The notes beneath the pieces are model-generated. The model had not been told where the DNA came from. It ran no database searches and saw only the letters and a program-made list of their open reading frames with translations. A stretch of DNA of 64,000 nt from Lachnospiraceae bacterium (lineage in GTDB: Bacteria; Bacillota; Clostridia; Lachnospirales; Lachnospiraceae): positions 745,672 to 809,671 of the forward strand of contig LR698958.1 in NCBI GenBank assembly GCA_902381685.1, read 5' to 3'. This document shows positions 49,624 through 59,610 of this stretch, piece by piece. Made by a program: the position numbers and the translations under genes. Every line of letters begins with the position of its first letter. Position 1 is the stretch's first letter.

Positions 49624-50901
49624 ATGGAGAAAACAGATAGAAAGTACGGAGTGTATATTCAAATATTAAAGGAGGAGTTAGTTCCGGCCATGGGGTGTAC
49701 AGAACCGATTGCATTGGCTTACGGCGCTGCGAAGGCGAGAGAAGTGCTGGGCGCTCTTCCGGATAAAGTGAAAATTGAGGCGAGCGGAAGTATTATCAAA
49801 AACGTGAAGAGTGTAATCGTGCCAAATACAGATCATTTAAAAGGAATTCCAGCAGCGGCGACGGCGGGAATCATTGCGGGAAAGGCAGATAAGAAATTAG
49901 AGGTTATTGCGGAAGTTTCCAAAGAGGAAATCCAAAAGATGCGTGAGTTTATGGAAAATACGGAAATCACAGTAGAACATATTAATTCAGGCATTACATT
50001 TGACATTGTAATCACAGTGTATCATGGAGATTCTTACGCAAAAGTGCGTATCGCAAACTATCATACAAATATTGTACTTGTGGAAAAAGACGGAGAAGTA
50101 TTGGAAAGTACGGTTGTAGAGGGAGAAAAGGAAGAAGGGCTGACAGACCGTTCTTTGTTAAACGTGAAAGACATTGTTGATTTTGCAGACAGCGTGGACG
50201 TAGAAGAAATTAAAGAAGTGCTTGACAGACAGATTAAATATAATACGGCAATTTCTGCGGAAGGGCTTCGCGGGGATTACGGTGCAAATATCGGAAGCGT
50301 TCTTTTAGAAACATACGGAGATGATATTCGTACAAGAGCAAAAGCGGCGGCGGCAGCGGGTTCTGATGCGAGAATGAACGGTTGCGAACTTCCCGTAATC
50401 ATTAATTCGGGAAGCGGAAATCAGGGTATGACTGCCTCACTTCCCGTTATCGAGTATGCAAAAGAGTTGAAGGTGACAGACGAAAAATTATACCGTGCAT
50501 TGGCGTTGTCTAACCTTGTCACAATTCATCAGAAAACAGGAATCGGGCGTCTGTCAGCCTACTGTGGAGCAATCAGCGCGGGAGCAGGAGCAGGGGCAGG
50601 TATCGCTTATCTGTTAGGTGGAACATATGAAGAGATTATACATACAGTTGTAAATGCACTCGCAATCGTTTCAGGTATTGTCTGTGATGGAGCGAAAGCC
50701 TCCTGTGCGGCAAAGATTGCTTCCGCCGTAGATGCCGGCATATTGGGATATAATATGTATAAGTGCGGACAGCAGTTCTATGAAGGAGACGGAATTGTGA
50801 CAAAAGGTGTGGAAGCGACAATTAAAAATATCGGTCGTCTTGGTAAAGAAGGTATGAAAGAGACGAACGAAGAAATTATCCGCATCATGGTAGGTGAGTA
50901 A
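49624..50901 (+). CDS. L-cysteine desulfidase family protein (CyuA/UPF0597)
   Basis: A 425-aa enzyme of the serine dehydratase alpha-like family: LVPAMGCTEPIALAYGAAKA near the N-terminus, SGSGNQGMTASLPVI in the middle, and CDGAKASCAAKIASAVDAG at the C-terminus; these cysteines ligate a [4Fe-4S] cluster. It converts L-cysteine to pyruvate, ammonia and sulfide. A TATAAT lies at 49573-49578. The PLP lyase follows after 3 bases, suggesting a cysteine catabolism unit. Confidence 0.92.
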   Translation: MEKTDRKYGVYIQILKEELVPAMGCTEPIALAYGAAKAREVLGALPDKVKIEASGSIIKNVKSVIVPNTDHLKGIPAAATAGIIAGKADKKLEVIAEVSKEEIQKMREFMENTEITVEHINSGITFDIVITVYHGDSYAKVRIANYHTNIVLVEKDGEVLESTVVEGEKEEGLTDRSLLNVKDIVDFADSVDVEEIKEVLDRQIKYNTAISAEGLRGDYGANIGSVLLETYGDDIRTRAKAAAAAGSDARMNGCELPVIINSGSGNQGMTASLPVIEYAKELKVTDEKLYRALALSNLVTIHQKTGIGRLSAYCGAISAGAGAGAGIAYLLGGTYEEIIHTVVNALAIVSGIVCDGAKASCAAKIASAVDAGILGYNMYKCGQQFYEGDGIVTKGVEATIKNIGRLGKEGMKETNEEIIRIMVGE

Positions 50902-50904
50902 ATA

Positions 50905-52065
50905 ATGGAGAAGATTATATATCAGGATAGAAAAAAGACAAATTGTGAAAAATGGGACGGGATCTTTCAAAAATTCGGTAAAGAAGACCTTCTTCCTCTC
51001 TGGGTTGCGGATATGGATTTTCAAGCGCCGGAGTGTGTTGGAAAGGCTTTGCAGGAATATGCCAAAAAGGGCGTGTTTGGATACTATAAAGTGCCGGAGA
51101 GTTTTTTTGAGGCGTTTATAAATTGGGAAAAAGAAAGGCACGGTTACCATGTGGAAAAGGAATGGATTCGGTTTGCACCCGGGGTAGTGCCGGCATTATT
51201 TTGGCTTGTACAGTGTTTTACGGAGAAAGAAGACAGTGTAATGATTTCCACGCCGGCATATCCGCCATTCTTTCACTGTATTGAAGACAACGGAAGAAAA
51301 GTGACTGATGTTCCATTGAAATGCACAGACGGGCATTATGAGATGGACTATGATAAAATGGAGAAAATTATGCGGGAAGAACAGGTGAAAATGTATATTC
51401 TATGTTCACCGCACAATCCGATAGGACGTGTCTGGAAAGAAGAGGAATTAAGGCGCCTGATTTCTCTTTGCGAGAAATATCATGTGCTTCTCGTTGCAGA
51501 TGAAATTCATCAGGATATTATATTAAAAGGAAACAGACAGATTCCTGCGGGAAGTATCGGGCAATATACGGATAAGATAGTTGCTTTAACGGCGGCAAGC
51601 AAAACTTTCAATCTGGCAGATTGCCAGAATGCGTTTATTTTACTTGCAGATGAAAAACTGAGGGAAGAGTTTGATGACTTTGCAGAGAAAATTCATGTGA
51701 TGCAGGGAAGCGGATTCGGTTATATTGCAGTGCAAAATGCCTATGAGGGCGGTCTTGACTGGCTGAATGGAGTGTTAAAGATAATTGAAGAGAATTATGT
51801 GTATGCAAGACACTTTATTGAACGGGAACTTCCCGAGGCAGTTGTCTCTGAATTACAGGGAACATATTTGATGTGGATAGATTTGAAACCATATCTTCAG
51901 GATAAAGATGTAGTACAGACATTGCAGGAGAAATGTCATCTTGCCATTGATTATGGCGATTGGTTTGGAGGAGAGGACTGGAAGTATTATATCCGCGTAA
52001 ATTTGGCAACTAAAACGGAAAACATTGCACAGGCAATGGAAAACTTGAAGCGAGGACTGGAATAA
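50905..52065 (+). CDS. patB: MalY/PatB-type PLP-dependent C-S lyase
   Basis: A 386-aa fold type I aminotransferase-like enzyme. [18 protein letters not shown] is followed by [16 protein letters not shown], typical of MalY/PatB; the PLP lysine is in [14 protein letters not shown] near residue 233, with [10 protein letters not shown] and DEIHQDI motifs. Members cleave cystathionine or cysteine S-conjugates, releasing thiols. Together with the desulfidase it points to cysteine and thiol breakdown. Overlaps mntP by 1 base. Confidence 0.92.
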   Translation: MEKIIYQDRKKTNCEKWDGIFQKFGKEDLLPLWVADMDFQAPECVGKALQEYAKKGVFGYYKVPESFFEAFINWEKERHGYHVEKEWIRFAPGVVPALFWLVQCFTEKEDSVMISTPAYPPFFHCIEDNGRKVTDVPLKCTDGHYEMDYDKMEKIMREEQVKMYILCSPHNPIGRVWKEEELRRLISLCEKYHVLLVADEIHQDIILKGNRQIPAGSIGQYTDKIVALTAASKTFNLADCQNAFILLADEKLREEFDDFAEKIHVMQGSGFGYIAVQNAYEGGLDWLNGVLKIIEENYVYARHFIERELPEAVVSELQGTYLMWIDLKPYLQDKDVVQTLQEKCHLAIDYGDWFGGEDWKYYIRVNLATKTENIAQAMENLKRGLE

Positions 52066-52625
52066 TGGGTTTAATTGAATTGATCTGTATTGCCGTAGGA
52101 CTGTCAATGGACGCTTTTGCGGTAGCAATCTGTAAAGGATTATCTTTGAGAAAATGTACATGGCAAAAGCAGGGCATAGTAGGATTATATTTTGGCGTAT
52201 TTCAGGCAGGTATGCCGCTTTTGGGATATTTACTCGGTATGCAATTTAAAGAAATGATTACATCAATTGATCACTGGATTGCTTTTGTTCTACTTGGTAT
52301 TATCGGTGCAAATATGATAAAAGAAGGATTTTCAAAAGAAGAAATCAGTGATGAGAAAACGGACAGGCTTTCCGTAAAAGAAATGTTGGGACTTGCGGTT
52401 GCAACAAGCATCGACGCACTTGCGGTAGGCGTTACCTTTGCATTTTTACAGGTGGAAATCATTCCGGCAGTGTGCATTATCGGAATTACTACATTTATTT
52501 TATCCGCAGCGGGAGTAAAAATTGGGAATATTTTTGGAACTCGTTACAAATCAAAAGCGGAAATTGCAGGCGGCGTCATATTGATTTTTATGGGAGTAAA
52601 AATTTTAGTTGAACATTTAATGTAA
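52065..52625 (+). CDS. mntP: Manganese efflux pump MntP
   Basis: A 186-aa membrane protein with six helices in two DUF204 repeats. Conserved charged residues in the membrane are seen in [15 protein letters not shown] and [16 protein letters not shown]. It exports Mn2+. The ATG overlaps the patB stop (TAATG). No yybP-ykoY-type riboswitch is possible directly upstream, since the gene is preceded by coding DNA. Confidence 0.93.
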   Translation: MGLIELICIAVGLSMDAFAVAICKGLSLRKCTWQKQGIVGLYFGVFQAGMPLLGYLLGMQFKEMITSIDHWIAFVLLGIIGANMIKEGFSKEEISDEKTDRLSVKEMLGLAVATSIDALAVGVTFAFLQVEIIPAVCIIGITTFILSAAGVKIGNIFGTRYKSKAEIAGGVILIFMGVKILVEHLM

Positions 52626-52714
52626 AATCGTGATAGAGCAGCCAACCAACAGGGAATGGAGAGTTTTATCCAAAGATTTTGGAAAAATGGAGATATTATA
52701 AGAGGTGAATAAAA

Positions 52715-53668
52715 ATGAAATGGAATAAATTCAGATTAAAAACAACGACAGAGGCGGAAGACATCGTAAGCAGCATGCTTATGGATTTGGGAATAGAAGG
52801 AGTGGAAATTGAGGATAAAGTTCCGCTTACGCAGGCAGATAAAGAGCAGATGTTTGTAGACATTCTTCCGGAAATTGAGGCAGATGACGGAGTTGCTTAT
52901 TTAAGTTTCTATCTTGATGACGGGGAAGACACAGATACTGTTTTGGCAAATGTCAAAAAGGAATTGGAAGAAATGAAATCCTTTTTAGATATAGGAGAAT
53001 GTGCGATTGAGGAATCGGAGACGGAGGACGTGGACTGGGTAAATAACTGGAAGAAGTATTTCCATCAGTTTTATGTGGACGATGTACTCATCATTCCGTC
53101 ATGGGAAGAAGTAAAACCGGAAGATGAAGATAAAATGATTATTCACATTGATCCGGGAACTGCTTTTGGAACGGGAATGCACGAGACGACACAACTTTGC
53201 ATCAGACAGATAAGAAAATATGTGACACCGCAGACAAGAATTTTAGATGTGGGCTGTGGAAGTGGAATTTTAGGAATGCTCGCATTAAAATTTGGAGCAG
53301 AATATTCCGTAGGAACAGACTTAGATCCATGTGCCATTGATGCCACTTATGAGAACATGGAAGTAAACGGTATTGAAAAATCACAGTATGAAGTGATGAT
53401 TGGAAATATTATCGACGATAAAGAAGTACAGGATAAAGTCGGATACGAAAAATACGATATTGTTGTGGCAAATATTTTAGCAGATGTACTTGTACCTCTG
53501 ACGCCGGTTATCGTACACCAGTTAAAAAAAGGCGGTATTTATATTACAAGCGGAATCATTGATATGAAAGAAGAAACTGTAGTAAATGCCGTAAAAGAAG
53601 CCGGATTAGAAGTGCTTGAAGTGACATACCAGGGAGAATGGGTATCCGTTACGGCGAGAAAAAATTAG
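52715..53668 (+). CDS. prmA: Ribosomal protein L11 methyltransferase PrmA
   Basis: A 317-aa enzyme that trimethylates ribosomal protein L11. The N-terminal L11-binding domain (MKWNKFRLKTTTEAEDIVSS, DVDWVNNWKKYFHQFYVDD) is followed by the SAM domain: DPGTAFGTGMHETTQLC, ILDVGCGSGILGMLAL and VVANILADVLVPLTP. AAGAGGTG precedes the ATG. First gene of the prmA-rsmE-desulfurase-thiI run. Confidence 0.95.
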   Translation: MKWNKFRLKTTTEAEDIVSSMLMDLGIEGVEIEDKVPLTQADKEQMFVDILPEIEADDGVAYLSFYLDDGEDTDTVLANVKKELEEMKSFLDIGECAIEESETEDVDWVNNWKKYFHQFYVDDVLIIPSWEEVKPEDEDKMIIHIDPGTAFGTGMHETTQLCIRQIRKYVTPQTRILDVGCGSGILGMLALKFGAEYSVGTDLDPCAIDATYENMEVNGIEKSQYEVMIGNIIDDKEVQDKVGYEKYDIVVANILADVLVPLTPVIVHQLKKGGIYITSGIIDMKEETVVNAVKEAGLEVLEVTYQGEWVSVTARKN

Positions 53669-53678
53669 GAGAAAGAGT

Positions 53679-54416
53679 ATGCACCATTTTTTTGTGACAC
53701 CGAATCAGGTGAGCGGAGAGGAAATTTATATAGAAGGTTCAGACGTAAACCACATCTGCAATGTATTACGCATGAAAAAGGGAGAAAAACTCCAAATCAG
53801 TGACGGAAATAACAAGAAATATATTTGCCGGATTGAGGATATGACAGCGGAAAAGGTTCTTTTACAAATAGTGGAAGAAAAACTGGGAGATACAGAACTT
53901 TCTTCTAAAATTTACTTGTTTCAGGGACTTCCAAAAAGTGATAAAATGGAATGGATTGTGCAAAAAGCGGTAGAGTTGGGCGCGTATGAGATTATTCCTG
54001 TTTCCACAAAAAGAGCGGTAGTGAAATTAGACGCGAAAAAAGCGGCAAAAAAAGTGGAAAGGTGGAACAGTATTGCGGAGGGCGGTGCGAAGCAGTCAGG
54101 GCGCACAGTGATACCGAAAGTGCGGGAAGTGATGACTTATCGGGAGGCGCTTGCTTACGCAGAAACGCTGGACATCGTATTAGTTCCATATGAATTGGCG
54201 GAAGGAATGGACAAGACGAAAGAATTTATCGGACAGATAGAGAAGGGACAGTCTGTTGGTATTTTCATCGGCCCTGAAGGCGGATTTGAAAAAGAGGAAG
54301 TAGAGCAGGCAATGGAAATGGGAGCAGAGCCGATTACATTGGGAAAACGTATTTTGAGAACAGAAACAGCAGGGCTGACCGTTTTGTCGATTTTAATGTA
54401 TCATCTGGAAAGTTAA
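53679..54416 (+). CDS. rsmE: 16S rRNA (uracil1498-N3)-methyltransferase RsmE
   Basis: A 245-aa SPOUT-fold enzyme. The PUA-like N-terminus (HHFFVTPNQVSGEEIYIEG, HICNVLRMKKGE) and the SPOUT motifs VERWNSIAEGGAKQSGRTVI, GIFIGPEGGFEKEEVEQA and TLGKRILRTETAGLT are all present. It lies 10 bases after prmA, a conserved pairing in Firmicutes. Confidence 0.95.
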   Translation: MHHFFVTPNQVSGEEIYIEGSDVNHICNVLRMKKGEKLQISDGNNKKYICRIEDMTAEKVLLQIVEEKLGDTELSSKIYLFQGLPKSDKMEWIVQKAVELGAYEIIPVSTKRAVVKLDAKKAAKKVERWNSIAEGGAKQSGRTVIPKVREVMTYREALAYAETLDIVLVPYELAEGMDKTKEFIGQIEKGQSVGIFIGPEGGFEKEEVEQAMEMGAEPITLGKRILRTETAGLTVLSILMYHLES

Positions 54417-54459
54417 ATACATAATTTAATAGTAATATAAGGAAAATAGGAGAAGAAAC

Positions 54460-55617
54460 ATGGAAGTATATTTGGACAATTCTGCCACAACCAAATGTTA
54501 TGACAGTGTAAAAGATATTGTACAAAAAGTGATGTGCGAAGATTACGGAAACCCATCGTCCATGCACAAAAAGGGCGTGGAAGCGGAGCGATATATAAAA
54601 GAAGCAAAAGAGATTTTGGCAAAACTGTTAAAAGTGCAGGAAAAAGAGATTTTTTTTACTTCCGGTGGAACAGAAAGTGACAATCTGGCGCTTATCGGAG
54701 CGGCAAGGGCAAATCACCGTGCAGGGAAACATTTGATTACATCATCAATTGAGCACCCGGCAATTTTAAATACAATGCAATATTTGGAGCAGGAAGAAGG
54801 GTTTAGAGTAACGTATCTGCCTGTTGACAGCGAGGGAAAAATACGGTTAGATGCGTTGCGGGAAGCGTTGTGTGAAGAAACAATCCTTGTATCTGTCATG
54901 TATGTGAACAATGAAGTCGGTTCTGTGCAGCCAATAGAAGAGGCGGCAAAACTGGTAAAAGATTATAATAAGAATATTTTATTTCATGTGGACGCAGTGC
55001 AGGGATTTGGTAAATACAAAATATATCCCAAGAAACTGGGAGTGGATTTGCTTTCCGTAAGCGGACATAAAATTCACGGACCAAAAGGAATCGGAGCAAT
55101 CTATATAAATGAAAAGGCGAAGGTGAGACCGATTATCTTTGGAGGAGAACAGCAGAAAAATATCCGTTCCGGCACGGAAAATGTTCCGGGAATTGCAGGA
55201 CTTGGCGTGGCGGCAAGAGAAATCTATACGGACTTAGATAAAAAAGTTGCTCACATGAGAGAATTAAAGCAGCGCTTTATTGACGGTATTATGAAAATTG
55301 AAGACACGACCATTCATGGAAAATATGATGATACAAGCGCTCCTCACATCATCAGCGTGGGAATTGCAGGTATTCGCAGTGAAGTGCTTTTACACACTCT
55401 CGAAGAAAAAGGTATTTATGTTTCCTCCGGTTCGGCATGTGCATCGAACCACCCGGCGATCAGCGGCGTTCTAAAGGGAATCGGAGCAAAAAATGAATTT
55501 CTAGATGCGACCATTCGCTTTAGTCTTTCTGAATTTACAACGGAAGAGGAAATTGACTATACGCTGGAAACATTATATAATTGTATACCAATGCTGAGAA
55601 GATATACGAGACACTAG
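54460..55617 (+). CDS. Cysteine desulfurase paired with ThiI
   Basis: A 385-aa PLP enzyme of the NifS/IscS family. Opening MEVYLDNSATTKCYDSVKDI, PLP lysine in SVSGHKIHGPKG near residue 204, and catalytic Cys in SSGSACASNHP near 327. It transfers sulfur from cysteine as persulfide. Its place directly before thiI matches the dedicated NifZ-ThiI pair of Bacillus, so tRNA 4-thiouridine is the likely destination. GGAGAAG precedes the ATG. Confidence 0.94.
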   Translation: MEVYLDNSATTKCYDSVKDIVQKVMCEDYGNPSSMHKKGVEAERYIKEAKEILAKLLKVQEKEIFFTSGGTESDNLALIGAARANHRAGKHLITSSIEHPAILNTMQYLEQEEGFRVTYLPVDSEGKIRLDALREALCEETILVSVMYVNNEVGSVQPIEEAAKLVKDYNKNILFHVDAVQGFGKYKIYPKKLGVDLLSVSGHKIHGPKGIGAIYINEKAKVRPIIFGGEQQKNIRSGTENVPGIAGLGVAAREIYTDLDKKVAHMRELKQRFIDGIMKIEDTTIHGKYDDTSAPHIISVGIAGIRSEVLLHTLEEKGIYVSSGSACASNHPAISGVLKGIGAKNEFLDATIRFSLSEFTTEEEIDYTLETLYNCIPMLRRYTRH

Positions 55618-55654
55618 TCGTTTTGAAGAAAAGTAGAGAAAGGTAAGAATATAC

Positions 55655-56839
55655 ATGAAGTTTCAATCATTTTTAATAAAATACGGTGAAATCGGTATTA
55701 AAGGAAAAAACAGATACATTTTTGAAGACGCGCTGATGCGTCAGATACGCTTTGCGTTGAAAGACGTGGACGGCATATTTAATGTACACAAATCACAGGG
55801 CAGAGTGTATGTTGACTGTGAGGGGGATTTTGATTATGATGAGGCGGTTGCCGGATTAAAGAGAGTTTTCGGTATCGTTGGAATCTGCCCGGTTATTCAT
55901 GTGGAAGATAAAGGGTTTGAAGAACTGAAAAAGGTAGTTGTGAATTATATGGACGAAATGTATCCGGATAAGAACACAACATTTAAAGTAGAGGCAAGAC
56001 GTGGAAAGAAAAGTTACCCGAAAAATTCAATGGAAATTAACTGCGAAATTGGTGAAGCAATTTTAGAAGCGTTTCCGGAGATAAAGGTAGACGTGCATAA
56101 ACCTGCCATTAAATTAAATATTGAAGTCAGAGAAGAAATTTATATTTATTCTGAAATTATTCCGGGACCGGGAGGAATGCCGGTAGGAACAAACGGAAAA
56201 GCAATGCTTTTATTATCGGGCGGAATCGACAGTCCGGTTGCCGGATATATGATTTCAAAGAGAGGTGTCGGATTGGAGGCGACTTATTTCCACGCACCGC
56301 CGTATACAAGTGAACGTGCGAAACAGAAAGTAATTGACCTGGCAAAACTTGTCTCAAAATATTCGGGGCCGATTAAATTAAATATTGTTAATTTTACGGA
56401 TATTCAGTTATATATTTATGACAAATGCCCGCATGATGAACTGACAATTATTATGCGTAGATATATGATGAAAATTGCAGAGCATTTTGCAAAAGAAAGC
56501 GGCTGTCTAGGGCTTATTACAGGGGAGAGTATCGGACAAGTTGCCAGTCAGACAATGCAGAGTCTTATGGCGACAAATGATGTATGTACACTGCCTGTAT
56601 ACCGTCCGGTAATTGGATTTGATAAACAGGAGATTGTGGACATTGCGGAAAAAATCGATACTTACGAAACTTCCATTTTACCGTTTGAAGACTGCTGTAC
56701 AATTTTTGTTGCAAAACACCCTGTGACAAAACCAAATTTGAACATTATCAGACGTTCAGAAGAAAATCTTGCAGAGAAAATTGATGAATTGTTTGAGCAG
56801 GCAATTCAGACTGTGGAAACAATTGTTGTAAAACCATAA
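55655..56839 (+). CDS. thiI: tRNA 4-thiouridine synthase ThiI
   Basis: A 394-aa protein with NFLD/THUMP domains (KYGEIGIKGKNRYIFEDALM) and the PP-loop ATP pyrophosphatase motif LLSGGIDSPVAGYMISKRG. It adenylates U8 of tRNA for thiolation. The rhodanese domain of the E. coli enzyme is absent, normal for Gram-positive forms that rely on the neighbouring desulfurase. GAAAGGTAAG precedes ATG 55655. A bidirectional terminator follows. Confidence 0.95.
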   Translation: MKFQSFLIKYGEIGIKGKNRYIFEDALMRQIRFALKDVDGIFNVHKSQGRVYVDCEGDFDYDEAVAGLKRVFGIVGICPVIHVEDKGFEELKKVVVNYMDEMYPDKNTTFKVEARRGKKSYPKNSMEINCEIGEAILEAFPEIKVDVHKPAIKLNIEVREEIYIYSEIIPGPGGMPVGTNGKAMLLLSGGIDSPVAGYMISKRGVGLEATYFHAPPYTSERAKQKVIDLAKLVSKYSGPIKLNIVNFTDIQLYIYDKCPHDELTIIMRRYMMKIAEHFAKESGCLGLITGESIGQVASQTMQSLMATNDVCTLPVYRPVIGFDKQEIVDIAEKIDTYETSILPFEDCCTIFVAKHPVTKPNLNIIRRSEENLAEKIDELFEQAIQTVETIVVKP

Positions 56840-56856
56840 AATTGCAGATGAAAAAA

Positions 56857-56877
56857 GCCCCACAAAATTTGTGGGGC
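56857..56877. terminator. Bidirectional terminator between thiI and the HPr-like gene
   Basis: GCCCCACAAA pairs perfectly with TTTGTGGGGC around one A. AAAAAA lies on the left (uridines for the - strand transcript) and GTTTAAAC on the right. It serves both convergent genes. Confidence 0.85.
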
Positions 56878-56897
56878 GTTTAAACTCATAAATTCAA

Positions 56898-57128
56898 TTA
56901 TACAATGTATGGTTTTAATACTTCGAGAACAGTTTCAGCATCATCTTCAGCATGAATGTTTAAGTCGATTGGTTTTGATAAGTCTAAACTAAAAATACCC
57001 ATGATAGATTTTGCGTCAATTACGTAACGACCGGATACTAAATCAAAATCATAATCAAATTTTGTGATTTCATTTACGAATGATTTAACTTTGTCAATTG
57101 AATTTAAAGAAATTTGTACTGTTTTCAT
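56898..57128 (-). CDS. HPr-like protein lacking the active-site histidine
   Basis: A 76-aa protein of HPr fold length. The second half is typical: VIDAKSIMGIFSLDLSKPID, with the regulatory-serine segment KSIMGIFSL, then EDDAETVLEVLKPYI. But the first loop reads ISLNSIDKVKSFVNEI where true HPr has GLHARPA, so the phosphate-accepting His15 is missing. It cannot serve in PTS phosphotransfer and may be a regulatory HPr/Crh-like protein. AAGGAGG precedes the ATG on the - strand. Confidence 0.85.
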   Translation of the reverse strand: MKTVQISLNSIDKVKSFVNEITKFDYDFDLVSGRYVIDAKSIMGIFSLDLSKPIDLNIHAEDDAETVLEVLKPYIV

Positions 57129-57259
57129 TGGAATAACCTCCTTGAATGTTTTTTACTCTAAGAATATATTAAGTTGTCAGGAAAAAAATGTCAAGGAACA
57201 ATATGCCAAAGAAAAGGTTAAATTTTCGTTATTTTATACATAAATTTAAGGAGGAAAAA

Positions 57260-58552
57260 ATGAAAAAAGTTGCACTACATAATTTGGGCTGTAAAGTAAA
57301 TGCCTATGAAACGGAAGCAATGCAGGAATTATTAGAAAAAGAGGGATATGAGATTGTTCCGTTTAAAGAGGGAGCGGATATTTATATTATCAATACATGT
57401 ACGGTGACAAATATGGCTGACAGAAAATCACGTCAGATGCTTCACCGTGCAAAAAAAATGAATCCAAATGCCATTGTTGTTGCAGCAGGGTGCTATGTGC
57501 AGGCGAAAAGTGAATCGAAGGAGACTGATGAAAGTATAGACATCATTATCGGTAATAATAAAAAGCAGGATTTAATTTCTATTTTGAAAGAGTATCAGGA
57601 AAAACATGACGGTATACAGAAAGAGATTATAGATATTAATCATACGAAGGAGTATGAGGAACTGCATCTGAGTAAAACGGCGGAGCATACAAGGGCATAT
57701 TTAAAAGTGCAGGACGGCTGCAATCAATTTTGTACATACTGCATTATTCCTTATGCCAGAGGAAGGGTGCGCAGCAGAGAAAAAGAAAATGTTGTTGCGG
57801 AAGTAAAACAACTGGTGGCAAATGGTTATCAGGAAGTCGTTCTCACAGGAATCCATTTAAGTTCTTATGGAGTGGATTTACAGGGAGAGGATTTATTGTC
57901 GCTTATTTTGGCGGTAAATGAAATTGAAGGATTAAAAAGAATACGTTTGGGTTCTCTGGAACCCCGTATCATCACGGAGGAATTTGCAAAGACTATCTCA
58001 GGTTTAGAAAAAATCTGTCCGCATTTTCACCTGTCCTTACAGAGTGGCTGCAATGGGACTTTAAAGCGAATGAACAGAAGATACACTGCGGAAGAATATT
58101 TTGAGAAATGTGAACTGCTCAGAAAGTATTTTGACAATCCGGCGCTGACGACTGATGTGATTGTAGGATTTCCGGGGGAGACGGAAGAGGAATTTGAAGA
58201 ATCAAGAGCATTTGTGGAGAAAGTGAATTTCTATGAGACACATATTTTCAAATATTCCAGACGAGAGGGAACAAAGGCTGCCGTAATGGAAAATCAGGTT
58301 CCGGAGCAGATAAAGACAAAGAGAAGCAATATACTTCTGGAGTTAGATGAAAGAAAACGAAAAGAATACGAAGAAAAATTTATCGGTAAAACAGTGGAAG
58401 TTCTGATGGAAGAAGAGGTCGAAAAAGAGGGAAAACGCTATCAGACAGGGCATACGAAAGAATATATTAAAGTGGCTTTAGAGAGCGATGAGAACATGCA
58501 AAATCAGTTGGTAAAGATTAAAATTGATAATCATTCACAAATTATACGTTGA
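57260..58552 (+). CDS. mtaB: tRNA ms2t6A methylthiotransferase MtaB
   Basis: A 430-aa radical SAM enzyme adding a methylthio group to t6A37 of tRNA. The N-terminal UPF0004 domain has cysteines in HNLGCKVNAYETEAM, INTCTVTNMADRKSR and AAGCYVQ; the radical SAM motif is DGCNQFCTYCIIPYARGRVR; a TRAM domain ends the protein. ATG 57260 is chosen because AAGGAGG lies 6 bases upstream and gives MKKVALHNLGC; a start 24 codons earlier adds a non-conserved basic stretch. Confidence 0.93.
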   Translation: MKKVALHNLGCKVNAYETEAMQELLEKEGYEIVPFKEGADIYIINTCTVTNMADRKSRQMLHRAKKMNPNAIVVAAGCYVQAKSESKETDESIDIIIGNNKKQDLISILKEYQEKHDGIQKEIIDINHTKEYEELHLSKTAEHTRAYLKVQDGCNQFCTYCIIPYARGRVRSREKENVVAEVKQLVANGYQEVVLTGIHLSSYGVDLQGEDLLSLILAVNEIEGLKRIRLGSLEPRIITEEFAKTISGLEKICPHFHLSLQSGCNGTLKRMNRRYTAEEYFEKCELLRKYFDNPALTTDVIVGFPGETEEEFEESRAFVEKVNFYETHIFKYSRREGTKAAVMENQVPEQIKTKRSNILLELDERKRKEYEEKFIGKTVEVLMEEEVEKEGKRYQTGHTKEYIKVALESDENMQNQLVKIKIDNHSQIIR

Positions 58553-58608
58553 ATTTTATAGGCAATTATATTAGAATAAAGTTGAAATAAAGTAAAGGAC
58601 GTGGTGAA

Positions 58609-58872
58609 ATGAAAGATTTAAACAGTACACAATTTTTCCAGGTAGAACCTGCTCCACAAATTCAGGCAAAAGATATTCTTGAAATTGTGTATCAGGCATT
58701 GCGGGAAAAAGGATACAATCCGGTCAATCAGATTGTCGGGTATATTATGTCAGGTGATCCTACATACATTACAAGTCACAATGGGGCCAGAAGCCTGATT
58801 ATGAAGATGGAGAGAGATGAGTTAGTGGAAGAGATGCTTAAGACGTATATTGAGCATCACTCATGGGAATAA
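58609..58872 (+). CDS. ireB: IreB-family regulatory phosphoprotein
   Basis: An 87-aa protein ([60 protein letters not shown]) matching the DUF965/UPF0297 family. In Enterococcus IreB is phosphorylated by the IreK kinase and affects cephalosporin resistance. It is followed 4 bases later by ruvX, the conserved Firmicute order. Confidence 0.94.
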   Translation: MKDLNSTQFFQVEPAPQIQAKDILEIVYQALREKGYNPVNQIVGYIMSGDPTYITSHNGARSLIMKMERDELVEEMLKTYIEHHSWE

Positions 58873-58876
58873 TACA

Positions 58877-59305
58877 ATGAGAATTATGGGATTAGATTAC
58901 GGTTCTAAGACAGTGGGAGTCGCAATTAGCGATGCCCTTTGTCTGACTGCACAGGGAATTGAGACGATTCAGAGAAAAGAAGAAAATAAGTTGAGAAAAA
59001 CATTAGCCCGTATTGAAACGTTAATAAAAGAATACGAGGTGGATAAAATCGTTCTTGGTTTCCCTAAGCATATGAACAATGATATTGGTGACCGTGCGGA
59101 AAAGTCTTTGGCGTTTAAAGATATGCTGGAGAGAAGAACAGGGCTTGAAGTCATTATGTGGGACGAGCGTCTGACTACAGTGGAGGCAGAACGTACATTG
59201 ATAGAGAGCAATGTAAGGAGAGAAGAACGTAAAAAATATGTCGATAAAATAGCGGCAATTTTTATTCTTCAAGGATATTTGGACTCGGTTTATTTAAAAA
59301 AATAG
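58877..59305 (+). CDS. ruvX: Holliday junction resolvase RuvX/YqgF
   Basis: A 142-aa RNase H-fold protein: [19 protein letters not shown] (first catalytic Asp), [34 protein letters not shown] and [18 protein letters not shown] (last Asp). It is implicated in pre-16S rRNA processing and resolvase activity. ATG 58877 gives the family N-terminus; longer forms overlap ireB. Confidence 0.93.
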   Translation: MRIMGLDYGSKTVGVAISDALCLTAQGIETIQRKEENKLRKTLARIETLIKEYEVDKIVLGFPKHMNNDIGDRAEKSLAFKDMLERRTGLEVIMWDERLTTVEAERTLIESNVRREERKKYVDKIAAIFILQGYLDSVYLKK

Positions 59306-59326
59306 GTGTTCATGAGGTGAAAAGAG

Positions 59327-59587
59327 ATGGAAAAAATTCAATTTATGTTTGATGACGGAACAGAGTCGGCAGATTTTTTTGTTCTTGAAGAAACAAAAGT
59401 AAATGGCGTATCTTATATTCTTGTTACGGATTCGGAAGAAGATGATGCGGAATGTATGATTTTGAAAGATACAAGTAAGCCGGAAGAAAGCGAGAGTGTT
59501 TATCAGGTAGTGGAAGATGACACGGAACTTGAGGCGGTATTAAAAATATTTGAAGAATTATTGGAAGATATTGATATAGAAATGTAA
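59327..59587 (+). CDS. DUF1292 domain-containing protein
   Basis: An 86-aa very acidic protein (IQFMFDDGTESADFFVLEET, NGVSYILVTDSEEDDAECM, VVEDDTELEAVLKIFEELL). It matches DUF1292 and occupies the usual place after ruvX (YrzB position in Bacillus). Function unknown. GAGGTGAAAAGAG precedes the ATG. Confidence 0.9.
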   Translation: MEKIQFMFDDGTESADFFVLEETKVNGVSYILVTDSEEDDAECMILKDTSKPEESESVYQVVEDDTELEAVLKIFEELLEDIDIEM

Positions 59588-59610
59588 CGTACAATTTTAA
59601 GAGGTGGAAT

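Noticed and set aside
52626-52714. Possible riboswitch before prmA
   Set aside because: Only 89 bases, no conserved aptamer core recognised.
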